A DNA stretch of 32,062 nt from Verrucomicrobiota bacterium (GTDB taxonomy: Bacteria > Verrucomicrobiota > Verrucomicrobiia > Chthoniobacterales > UBA10450), in NCBI GenBank assembly GCA_003219125.1, contig QHPP01000121.1:1-32062 (forward strand), given 5' to 3'. The notes under the pieces were generated by a model, which had not been told where the DNA came from, searched no databases, and saw nothing but the letters and a program-made list of their open reading frames with translations. Of the stretch, positions 7,727 through 14,500 are shown piece by piece; positions within the stretch are counted from its first letter, which is position 1, and each line of letters starts with the position of its first letter. Both the position numbers and the translations under genes were made by a program.

Positions 7727-8395
7727 CTATTTCAGTTCAAATGTGCCGCAGTCGAAAGCCATCATCTTGATGATACCGCTGACTTCGACCTGGCGGACAT
7801 TCGTGCCGTTACTTAGGAAAACGATCATGCTTTTGTTGTCGCGCCCCGCGGCCAGCAACACGCTTTTCGCGTCCTGACGCTTCGCGACTGTGACCAACGG
7901 CAGGCCATCGATTGTTTGCAGATAAACGTCGTCATCATCGAAACCTGCGCAGATATCGACCGTTGGTCGTTCGTTATTCTCCAACGGATTTGCTACTAAC
8001 TTGATGCGGACAGAATTGGCTCCCGACGGCGCGGCACTAGTTGTAATTGTTTCGGTTCCGATCTTCATCGGCGCGACCAGAAAGCCGCGGGCGGAATATT
8101 TTCCCGCGGGCAAATCGTAATCGTAATCATCTTTGCCGTCCCATTTGGTACTGAGGGCATCGGGCCCGATGGCGAACTCATCGAACTCCGCTTCCTGGTG
8201 TAACACCCGCACCAGTTGACCCCCCTCGTTATAGATCCCGAGACTAATTTTGCCCTCGAGCGGTGGGGGAACAAAGCTGATTCGAACCGATCGGGCCGGT
8301 GTCTCACTTGGACTGGGTGAAGGGGACGTTTCCTGCGCGCGCAGGAATGAGATAGCCAAGAACCCGATCGTTAGCGCCAGGACCGTTTTTGTCAT
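7727..8395 (-). CDS. Exported protein of unknown function, FlgD-Ig-like fold suspected
   Basis: 222 residues from the ATG at 8395. It starts with a signal peptide (MTKTVLALTIGFLAISFLRAQ) and then a Ser/Pro linker (ETSPSPSPSETPA). The next part, ISLGIYNEGGQLVRVL followed later by TKWDGKDDYDYDLPAGKYSA, matches the FlgD-type Ig-like pattern (an 'n.G..vr.l' strand, WDG, then 'PAGkY'). This suggests a secreted or periplasmic beta-sandwich. The rest is not recognised. The frame extends upstream to 8530, but that extension is the translation of a family A repeat (CHSERSCLSRRSF), so I reject it. The chosen ATG is the outer end of that repeat. The gene follows the branching-enzyme gene on the same strand. 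Confidence 0.7.
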   Translation of the reverse strand: MTKTVLALTIGFLAISFLRAQETSPSPSPSETPARSVRISFVPPPLEGKISLGIYNEGGQLVRVLHQEAEFDEFAIGPDALSTKWDGKDDYDYDLPAGKYSARGFLVAPMKIGTETITTSAAPSGANSVRIKLVANPLENNERPTVDICAGFDDDDVYLQTIDGLPLVTVAKRQDAKSVLLAAGRDNKSMIVFLSNGTNVRQVEVSGIIKMMAFDCGTFELK

Positions 8396-8510
8396 GTCGA
8401 GCGAAGTCGCGACATCTCTGACTATTTTTTCTTCTTTAGAATATCGAGAGATTCCTCCCAGCCTTCGCATAAAGCTACGGCGCGACAAGCAACTTCGCTC
8501 GGAATGACAA
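8391..8510. repeat. Family A palindromic repeat (8391 copy)
   Basis: The ends are GTCATGTCGAGCGAAGTCGC on the left and CAACTTCGCTCGGAATGACA on the right, forming a long inverted repeat. The inner part includes CCTTCGCATAAAGCTACGGC, shared almost exactly with the copy at 12596-12715. The left edge contributes the ATG (bases 8393-8395 on the minus strand) of the small exported protein. The element fills the whole gap to the branching-enzyme stop codon. Confidence 0.85.
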
Positions 8511-8511
8511 A

Positions 8512-10068
8512 CTAGAGAAACCGCCGCCAATCCACATGCGGAAACAGGTTATCGCGTTCTTCGCACTGCGCGAGAAATTCGGCATCGACATTCTTTTTCT
8601 CAAATTGCTCCGCCAGTTTTTGGAAGCGTGAAAAATGATCGGTCACTCTTTGCATTGCATAATCTTTCGCTGTGCCGTTGCGAATGAGAAATGACCAATC
8701 GCTGGATTGCGCGAGCAGGAGCTCGCGTGCGAGCTGGCGCAGGACACGGTCATCATCTGCCGTTACCTCCCGACCGCGCGATTTTGCCAGCGTGGCCATG
8801 CGGGTGTTCGCCGTGAAAAGGTGTGGATAAATCCAGCCGCATTTCTGATCGAGCCAGACATCCAGAAAACCTTGATCACCCCAACTCGATGTCGCTGGTT
8901 CTGTCACTTGTTGGGTCGGATTTTGCTCGAGAAATTCGCTCGGCGTGGTCAGTGGCAGGTTATTTTCCGCCGCCTCCAGAATCACATGCTCAAGAAAGAT
9001 TGGTCCCTCAAACCACCAATGTCCGAAGAGCTCGGCATCGAACGGCACTGTCATAATTGGATTCCAATCATCAGCTTGCAGACTTTGAAGTTCGGCGACG
9101 CACCGCTCGATAAAATGATGGGCATGCCGGCGGGCCTTCTCTTGCGCGGCCGTGCGATCGTAAACTTGTTTCGGAACATCGCGGCTAGTAACGCGATGAT
9201 ATTTAATTCCGGTAAAGTTGTTCTTGGGTAGCGGTGCGAGCTCCTCGGACGACAGGTCGAAACCGATGTCGCGGTAGAAATCGCGGTATGCTGGATCCCC
9301 GGGATAACCTTGTTGCGCGCTCCAAACCTGACGGCTGGCCTGGATCTCGCGAGCGAAAGCAGCCGGTCCGGCCTTTGTAAAGCAGGGCGAAAAAGTTCCC
9401 CGTCGCGCCTGCCCTAACGCATGCGCGTCAACGATGAACCAGCGAATATTTTCTGCCTGCAACGATTTTGCGATGGCAGCGGCGTAGGCACATTCTGGTA
9501 GCCAAAACCCAGTCGGTTCGCCGCCGAATGTCTCGCGAAACTGATCGCACCCGATTGCAATCTGTGCGTGCGCCGCCCCTGGCGATTGCTGCAAGATCGG
9601 CAGAATCGCGTGCGTCGCCGCACTGGCCATTATCTCAACCGCGCCAGTTCCGCGGAGCTGCCGAAAAACTCCAAGCAAATCGCAATCCCATTGTTCGATA
9701 AAGGTGCGCTGTGTGTCCGCAAAAAATTCGCGGTAGAACTCCGAGAGCGACAATAAATTTTTCTCGGCGCGATTGCGTTCGCATTCGCGCTCCGCCAGCG
9801 CGATCAGCAAATCGAGATGTCTGATGTAGCGGTCCCGCAAGAGCGGATCGCTTAGCATGGCGGACAGGGTGGGCGAAACCGAAAGAGTAAGTTTGAAAGG
9901 AACGTCTCGCCGGAGCAAACGCTGCATCATTTGCAGGAGCGGCACATAGCTCTCGCTGATCGCTTCGAAGAGCCAGTTTTCTTCGTGAAAGAATTCGTGC
10001 TCGGGATGTCGCACGTAAGGCAGGTGAGCGTGAAGAATGAGGGCGAGCGAGCCGGTGCTCTTCGTCAT
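8512..10068 (-). CDS. GH57 1,4-alpha-glucan branching enzyme
   Basis: 518 residues of glycoside hydrolase family 57, branching-enzyme type. These enzymes make alpha-1,6 branches in glycogen-like glucans in the cytoplasm. The N-terminal family motif LILHAHLPYVRHPE is at 10-23. The catalytic nucleophile is the Glu in GFWLPECAYA (E192). The acid/base is the Asp in PFDAELFGHWWFEGP (D344). The aromatic-rich segment SSWGDQGFLDVWLD and a helical C-terminal domain follow, as in characterised GH57 branching enzymes. The length is typical. The ATG at 10068 (MTKSTGSLALILHAH) fits the family start, and its first bases form the outer edge of a family A repeat. No other glycogen gene is in view, so the pathway role is inferred from the family. 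Confidence 0.93.
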   Translation of the reverse strand: MTKSTGSLALILHAHLPYVRHPEHEFFHEENWLFEAISESYVPLLQMMQRLLRRDVPFKLTLSVSPTLSAMLSDPLLRDRYIRHLDLLIALAERECERNRAEKNLLSLSEFYREFFADTQRTFIEQWDCDLLGVFRQLRGTGAVEIMASAATHAILPILQQSPGAAHAQIAIGCDQFRETFGGEPTGFWLPECAYAAAIAKSLQAENIRWFIVDAHALGQARRGTFSPCFTKAGPAAFAREIQASRQVWSAQQGYPGDPAYRDFYRDIGFDLSSEELAPLPKNNFTGIKYHRVTSRDVPKQVYDRTAAQEKARRHAHHFIERCVAELQSLQADDWNPIMTVPFDAELFGHWWFEGPIFLEHVILEAAENNLPLTTPSEFLEQNPTQQVTEPATSSWGDQGFLDVWLDQKCGWIYPHLFTANTRMATLAKSRGREVTADDDRVLRQLARELLLAQSSDWSFLIRNGTAKDYAMQRVTDHFSRFQKLAEQFEKKNVDAEFLAQCEERDNLFPHVDWRRFL

Positions 10069-10154
10069 TTCGAGCGAAGCGAGGAACCTCGCGAGTGGAG
10101 AGTTGTTTCTGAAGCTCGCGAGATTCTTCGTCTTCTGCGCGACTCAGAATGACA
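10063..10154. repeat. Family A-like palindromic repeat (10063 copy)
   Basis: The left end CGTCATTTCGAGCGAAGCG and the right end CGACTCAGAATGACA form the inverted arms. Inside, AACCTCGCGAG pairs with CTCGCGAGATT. The left edge contains the glgB-type ATG (10066-10068, minus strand). A second family A copy follows at 10207-10318. Together they fill the 265-base gap between the branching-enzyme gene and the aminotransferase ORF. Confidence 0.8.
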
Positions 10155-10206
10155 ACGCTCGGGATGTTGCACCAAAGGCGTATGGAAAACGAGAACGAGG
10201 GAACCG

Positions 10207-10318
10207 GTCATGACCCTATTCCGAGCGAAAACGCCAGTCCGGCTCGGACCGAGGGATCCCGCGGCGAAACTTGAAAGCTCATTCAACAGGATCCCTCGCT
10301 TTCGCTCGGGATGACCAA
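10207..10318. repeat. Family A palindromic repeat (10207 copy)
   Basis: It runs from GGTCATGACCCTATTCCGAG to CTTTCGCTCGGGATGACCA and has an internal GAGGGATCCC / GGATCCCTC pair. It lies 16 bases before the stop codon of the aminotransferase ORF. It could be a 3' stem-loop for that minus-strand gene, although no T-run was seen. Confidence 0.85.
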
Positions 10319-10333
10319 GTTCCGGAGGCCTCG

Positions 10334-12481
10334 CTAAAGCGTTCGACAAAAATCCTGAAAGCGATCGAGTCCTTTCTTGATCACGTCGATGCTAGTGGCG
10401 TAGCTGAGCCGAACGGTGCGATCGTCGCCGAAGGCAGCCCCCGGCACGACCGCGACATTCGCTTTGCTCAACAGGCGATCCGCAAAATTTTGCGAGGTCA
10501 GGCCGAGCTGGCTGATATTCACCAGCACGTAAAAGGCGCCTTGCGGTTTGACCGCAGTCACGTTGGGAATTTTGGAAATGCGATCAAACATGTAGTTGCG
10601 GCGCATATCGAATTCATCGCGCATGTCCGCAATCGGTTGCTGATCGCCTTTGAGGGCCGCGAGCGCGCCACGCTGCGCGAAGGAGCATGGGTTCGCCGTG
10701 CTGTGACTTTGAATGGAATCGACTGCTTTCGCTACTGCCTCGGGCGCCGCCAGGTAACCAAGTCGCCAACCCGTCATGGCATATGATTTACTGAAACCGT
10801 TGACGGTGAGGGTGAGATCGTATGCCTCTTTCGAAAGCGATGCGATGCTGACGTGTTTTGCGTCGTCGTAAACGAGCTTCTCGTAAATTTCGTCCGATAA
10901 GATGTAAATGTCTTCGCCGGCGGCGATGTCGACCAGCGCTTCCATTTCTTCGCGGGTATAGACTGAGCCGCTCGGGTTTCCGGGCGAATTCAAAATCAGC
11001 ATTTTCGTCCGGGGCGTCATCGCGTTCTCAAAATCTTCCGCCCGCATTTTCCAGCCGTTGCGCTCGCTCGTTGGAATGATCACCGCCTCCGCCCCGGCCA
11101 ATCGCACCATATCGGGATAGCTCACCCAATAGGGAGCCGGAATAATTACTTCATCCCCGGGCTGGCAGGTGGCGAGAATGGCGTTGTAACAGGCATGCTT
11201 CGCACCGTTGCTCACTACCACTTGCGTCGGTTTGTAGTTGAGCCCGTTGTCCGCTGCTAATTTTTCTGCAATCGCCTGCCGCAACTCCGGAATACCGGAG
11301 CTCGGGGTGTATTTGGTAAATCCGCTTTGCAGAGCGCTAATTGCTGCCTGCTTGATGTGTTCGGGCGTATCGAAGTCCGGTTCGCCCGCGCCAAATCCGC
11401 AGACGTCGATACCCTCTGCTTTCATCGCTTTTGCTTTGGCGTCGATGCTGAGGGTGAGGGAGGGAGTGAGTTGGCTGGCGCGACCTGAGATTTCCATGGG
11501 AGTAGTAGTCATAATTGCCGCATTGATCATGATGGTTTGGCCAAATTCTTTTCGGATTGAACCCGGTGGCGCTTTGCTCGGATCGGTCGGGCCTAACACT
11601 TCACGAATTTTTTGCACTGCGTTCTCACCTTGATAGACAATTGCGATGCATTTTTCGGTGCCGGGCTCATTCTTTTGAGCTGCTGCGATTTGGCTTGGCC
11701 GTCCGCCGGACATGAATTCGACAATGTCCTCCCAGGCGTTCCGACCTTGTCCGGTTCCGAGTTTTTCCTGCAATACAGGCAAGACAGGCCCGTAAAATTC
11801 CTCCGCCTGCGCCACGCTCATGCGATGAACCTTGAATCCAATGATGTAAAGCCCGGTGCGCGAAAAGACTTCGATCACGCCCCCTGGTCGTAAATTAGGA
11901 AATTTGAAGTTGTCTGGTTTGATCAACACAAGTGTCTTTTCGACTTTCGCCCCGGCTGGATGTTCAATCACCTTTTCCAAAATCCCCCCGTCCGCATCCG
12001 AAAATTCGGCCCATAGTTTTAAGTCGCGTTTCACCTGATCGGGCTGAATCGCTGTCAGCACTGCGGGTTCGAAATAAGTGACCTTGCCGCTCTCGTCCGC
12101 GATGTAGTCCCCGAAAGTATCGCGAATCGTTTCGCCACTTGTCCGCTCGTTCACGATATGACCGACCGTGCGATGAACCTTGGCCACAGCGTCCTGGCCG
12201 CGGAAAACGAGAAAAAGGACACGCGGCCGTTGACCATTGATTTTACCGGTAAAATTCCGCCGCACGTATTCGCGAATCAGCTCCTGGGTGGCGCGGTGCC
12301 GGGATTCTGTTTCTGTTACAATCGTTTCAGCATACCGTTTCACCAGCTCGATGCTCGGCGCGAACATCCGCCCGGCCACAATGTCGAGTCCAGTGCGCGT
12401 TATGAGTCGCGCCACAATTCCGCCAGTGCGCGATTTGCGCATCGAATAAGGCGTCACGATGGCGTAGGAAAGTTCCTGCAT
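10334..12481 (-). CDS. Fused ORF: truncated NDK-like double domain joined to class I/II aminotransferase
   Basis: One open frame of 715 residues. Residues 1 to about 170 form a degenerate nucleoside-diphosphate-kinase-like domain. Residues about 180-323 form a second, better NDK domain (EKTLVLIKPDNF; GPTDPSKAPPGSIR; EFGQTIMINAA). Residues 324-715 are a complete 392-residue PLP-dependent aspartate/tyrosine-type aminotransferase. This part has CGFGAGEPDFDTP, NSPGNPSG, SDEIYEKLVYDD and the PLP-lysine motif GFSKSYAMTGWRLG (Lys565, or Lys242 counted from the internal Met). The NDK catalytic His should follow INAA, but the frame instead reads I and then MTTTPMEISG, a normal aminotransferase start. 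The ndk part therefore lacks its active site and C-terminal end as sequenced. Either this is a real deletion fusion or an assembly join. The aminotransferase may be translated alone from the ATG at 11512. Confidence 0.85.
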   Translation of the reverse strand: MQELSYAIVTPYSMRKSRTGGIVARLITRTGLDIVAGRMFAPSIELVKRYAETIVTETESRHRATQELIREYVRRNFTGKINGQRPRVLFLVFRGQDAVAKVHRTVGHIVNERTSGETIRDTFGDYIADESGKVTYFEPAVLTAIQPDQVKRDLKLWAEFSDADGGILEKVIEHPAGAKVEKTLVLIKPDNFKFPNLRPGGVIEVFSRTGLYIIGFKVHRMSVAQAEEFYGPVLPVLQEKLGTGQGRNAWEDIVEFMSGGRPSQIAAAQKNEPGTEKCIAIVYQGENAVQKIREVLGPTDPSKAPPGSIRKEFGQTIMINAAIMTTTPMEISGRASQLTPSLTLSIDAKAKAMKAEGIDVCGFGAGEPDFDTPEHIKQAAISALQSGFTKYTPSSGIPELRQAIAEKLAADNGLNYKPTQVVVSNGAKHACYNAILATCQPGDEVIIPAPYWVSYPDMVRLAGAEAVIIPTSERNGWKMRAEDFENAMTPRTKMLILNSPGNPSGSVYTREEMEALVDIAAGEDIYILSDEIYEKLVYDDAKHVSIASLSKEAYDLTLTVNGFSKSYAMTGWRLGYLAAPEAVAKAVDSIQSHSTANPCSFAQRGALAALKGDQQPIADMRDEFDMRRNYMFDRISKIPNVTAVKPQGAFYVLVNISQLGLTSQNFADRLLSKANVAVVPGAAFGDDRTVRLSYATSIDVIKKGLDRFQDFCRTL
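11513..12481 (-). pseudogene. ndk: NDK-like portion of the fused ORF, truncated before the catalytic histidine
   Basis: 323 codons that match a two-domain nucleoside-diphosphate-kinase-like protein missing its last part. In NDK the order is 'IR.dF......N..H.SDS', where the His carries the phosphate. Here the alignment runs IRKEFGQTIMINAA and then Ile (codon ATT) in the His position, directly followed by the aminotransferase ATG. The first domain (TIRDTFGDYIADESGKVTYF) also lacks a His-Gly-Ser-Asp motif. Neither domain can be an active kinase as written. Marked as a broken gene, though it could persist as an N-terminal extension of the aminotransferase. Confidence 0.65.
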
Positions 12482-12595
12482 AAATTTCTCCGGCGGCCCT
12501 GATTAAACCGCCTACCCGCAGGTGGAATCGAAGTCGCCTGAGCCGAAGAAAATGCGGGTTGGCTAATGCTCCGTCAAATTTTTTCCCCTTGCACT

Positions 12596-12715
12596 CGTCA
12601 TCCCGACCGACGGCCGAGGGATCCTGCTGAAGTTATCTTAAAGCTTTCGCATCGGGATGTCCTCCCAGCCTTCGCATAAAACTACGGCGGCAGGCGACTC
12701 CGTTCGGGATGACAT
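12596..12715. repeat. Family A palindromic repeat (12596 copy)
   Basis: It runs from CGTCATCCCGACCGACGGCC to GACTCCGTTCGGGATGACAT, with the internal block CCTTCGCATAAAACTACGGC shared with the copy at 8391-8510. The right half is read by prmA. It encodes the PrmA tail CHPERSRLPP and provides the stop codon at 12682-12684. Confidence 0.87.
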
Positions 12716-13626
12716 GCTATTGCGATCCATTTCCCGCGTCGGCGCGCTTCCGCGATTGCGATCTTGTTCCGTTTCAAGGCGAGAACCAACGCAGCTTGCT
12801 GTTCGCGCAAAATACCTGAAAGAATCAGGCACCGAGCGCCTTTTAGTTTTGGCAGAATCTCAATCAGCAATTCGCTGAAGAGATTTGCGGTGATGATTCC
12901 AATTCTCGGCGGAAACTGCCACCGCCGCACGTCGGCTACTCGAAAATCGATGTTATCGATCTTGTTTCGCCGCGCGTTTTCTTTCGCGGTCGAAATTGCG
13001 ATTGGATCGTGATCAATCGCAATCACGCGCTTCGCTCCGAAGCGCGCTGCTGCCAAAGCAAGAATTCCAGTACCGGTCCCAAGATCGAGCAACGTTCCCT
13101 CTGGTTCTGGCGAGCGCAGGCTGCCAACCTGCTGGGTTCGACTGCCAGCCGAAGGCTCTTTAAAGATTCTTCGTCGGCAAGCTGTCGACGAGTCCACGGT
13201 CGCAGCGTGCGCTCCCCAGCCTCGAGTGTATCGCTCTAACAGACGCAATGACATCGCCGTTGTCATGTGTTGTCCCGTGCCAAAAGCCGTGCCGGCTGGA
13301 ATCAGTAAACTCTCATTCTTCTGGCTACTCTTATTCTTACTCGTAACCGATCTGTAGATAATCAGCCGCTTTCCGATTCTGATCGGTTTGATCGCATGTG
13401 CTTTCGAAAATCTTCTCAGCCAATCGTGCGGCAACTGTTCGATCGTACCGCCAAAGCGGGAACGAATTTTCTCCAAATCGCGCCGGCTGCTGCCCGCAAT
13501 CTCCACCATCGCATTTTTGCGACCCGGCCTCGAAAGAATCGCGAGCCGCTGGCCCGCAACTTCACCCAACGCCGCCTCGTTGGCTGCGAGCCAGACCGCG
13601 CTGGCTCGCTTTCGCCAAACGAACAT
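12682..13626 (-). CDS. prmA: Ribosomal protein L11 methyltransferase PrmA-like, with in-frame repeat insert
   Basis: 314 residues of an SAM-dependent methyltransferase of the PrmA family, which trimethylates ribosomal protein L11. The PrmA hallmark IPAGTAFGTGQHMTT is at 109-123. SAM motif I DLGTGTGILALAAARFGA is at 181-198. The acidic loop IDHDPIAI and the substrate-site ITANLFSELLIEILP follow. Between the hallmark helix (LRLLERYTRGW) and motif I lie about 40 foreign residues (about 138-177, including STACRRRIFKEPSAGSRTQQ). They are encoded by repeat DNA at 13096-13215; in normal PrmA this link is short. The C-terminal CHPERSRLPP comes from a family A repeat. Both changes are outside the core fold, so activity is plausible. 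The gene starts 18 bases after the DUF1326 gene on the same strand. Confidence 0.88.
   Translation of the reverse strand: MFVWRKRASAVWLAANEAALGEVAGQRLAILSRPGRKNAMVEIAGSSRRDLEKIRSRFGGTIEQLPHDWLRRFSKAHAIKPIRIGKRLIIYRSVTSKNKSSQKNESLLIPAGTAFGTGQHMTTAMSLRLLERYTRGWGAHAATVDSSTACRRRIFKEPSAGSRTQQVGSLRSPEPEGTLLDLGTGTGILALAAARFGAKRVIAIDHDPIAISTAKENARRNKIDNIDFRVADVRRWQFPPRIGIITANLFSELLIEILPKLKGARCLILSGILREQQAALVLALKRNKIAIAEARRRGKWIAIACHPERSRLPP
13096..13215. repeat. Family F repeat inside prmA
   Basis: It contains GCAGGCTGCCAACCTGC (an imperfect palindrome), GACTGCCAGCCGAAGGCTC and CGTCGGCAAGCTGTCGACG (a second imperfect palindrome). It is read through in the prmA frame and gives a Ser/Arg/Gly-rich segment without resemblance to the methyltransferase family. 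It lies exactly between the FGTGxHxTT helix and SAM motif I. The boundaries are estimated from where family-like sequence stops. Confidence 0.7.
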
Positions 13627-13644
13627 TAACCCAACACCAAAAAA

Positions 13645-14403
13645 TTATTTGTTCTCCGCGTTCTCAGTCTTTTCCTTCTTCGCCATTTTCTGCGCCAACC
13701 CGGCGACAAACTTCGCGTACTGATCGCTGTCGAGTGTGAAGGTTCCGAGCATGTAATTCGTATCGGTCCAATCCCAATTCTGATCAGAATCGTTGTAGGT
13801 CATCTTTGTCGTCTTGCCCTGCGCGTATTGATGATGAAGAGGATCGGCGCCCGGCGGATTGGTGATCTTCGACGAACCGCCGAGACCGCCTTCGACCAAA
13901 TGGCCGCTAAATGTGGCGACGTTACCGATGGTAATGATGTGGTCTTTGCCTTCGATTTTACGCGTGATTGGAACGTAAACAGTTTTGAAATTCTTCGAGC
14001 CGTTATTCGAAGGCAGCACAACTGCCGCAATTGCTTCCAACGCTTTGCGCTGCTCGGGATTGGCTTTTTCGTCGATATAATTCGTAGAAAAATTCCACTT
14101 CCCGAAGGAATCCATCATCGTCTGGTTTTCCGGGCTCTGGGCGTAATTGGCAACGGCCAGTCCATCGAGTTTCACGTTTCCGTAATTGCCCTTTTGAATA
14201 AAAAGAACTTGATTGCCGCCGCACGTCGCCCGGGTCGGCTTGGAATCAAACCAGCACGGGCAGGCTGCGTTGCAGGAACAGGCTTCTTCGAGCTGCCCCG
14301 TAATCTTCCATTTCGTTGACTTTGTTTTCTCTTCTTTCGGCGCCCCCAGAGCGAGGGGCGCTGCCATTGCTGCCGCCAACAGCGCGAGGCAAACAGTCTT
14401 CAT
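13645..14403 (-). CDS. Secreted DUF1326 domain protein
   Basis: 252 residues with a clear signal peptide (MKTVCLALLAAAMAAPLALG), so it is exported. The mature part begins WKITGQLEEACSCNAACPCW, the DUF1326 signature, with cysteines at 42, 44, 48, 50 and 61. This clustering suggests metal binding or redox chemistry, but the family has no established activity. The middle has VPITRKIEGKDHIITIGN, and the C-terminus is Lys/Glu-rich (KMAKKEKTENAENK). The gene is likely cotranscribed with prmA (18-base gap) and divergent from the dioxygenase gene at 14501. A direct repeat of AAGTTTAAA lies in the 97-base intergenic region. Confidence 0.82.
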   Translation of the reverse strand: MKTVCLALLAAAMAAPLALGAPKEEKTKSTKWKITGQLEEACSCNAACPCWFDSKPTRATCGGNQVLFIQKGNYGNVKLDGLAVANYAQSPENQTMMDSFGKWNFSTNYIDEKANPEQRKALEAIAAVVLPSNNGSKNFKTVYVPITRKIEGKDHIITIGNVATFSGHLVEGGLGGSSKITNPPGADPLHHQYAQGKTTKMTYNDSDQNWDWTDTNYMLGTFTLDSDQYAKFVAGLAQKMAKKEKTENAENK

Positions 14404-14408
14404 ACAGA

Positions 14409-14447
14409 AAGTTTAAAGCTCGTTTTCCCGTCCGCGACAAGTTTAAA
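14409..14447. promoter_or_regulatory. Direct repeat AAGTTTAAA in a divergent promoter region
   Basis: Two exact AAGTTTAAA copies start at 14409 and 14439, 30 bases apart (about three helical turns), in the 97-base gap between the divergent DUF1326 and MhqO-like genes. This is the spacing expected if a dimeric or tandem regulator binds one face of the helix. They could also be AT-rich promoter elements. No regulator gene is adjacent, so this is only a candidate. Confidence 0.3.
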
Positions 14448-14500
14448 ATTTCGTCGCTAAATTTTCCGGCCACGCTACCCTTTCGCCTTCCAATTTCCCC

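Noticed and set aside
8396-8530. Upstream extension of the small exported protein (45 codons)
   Set aside because: It is the translation of a family A repeat. The signal peptide starts at the ATG at 8395.
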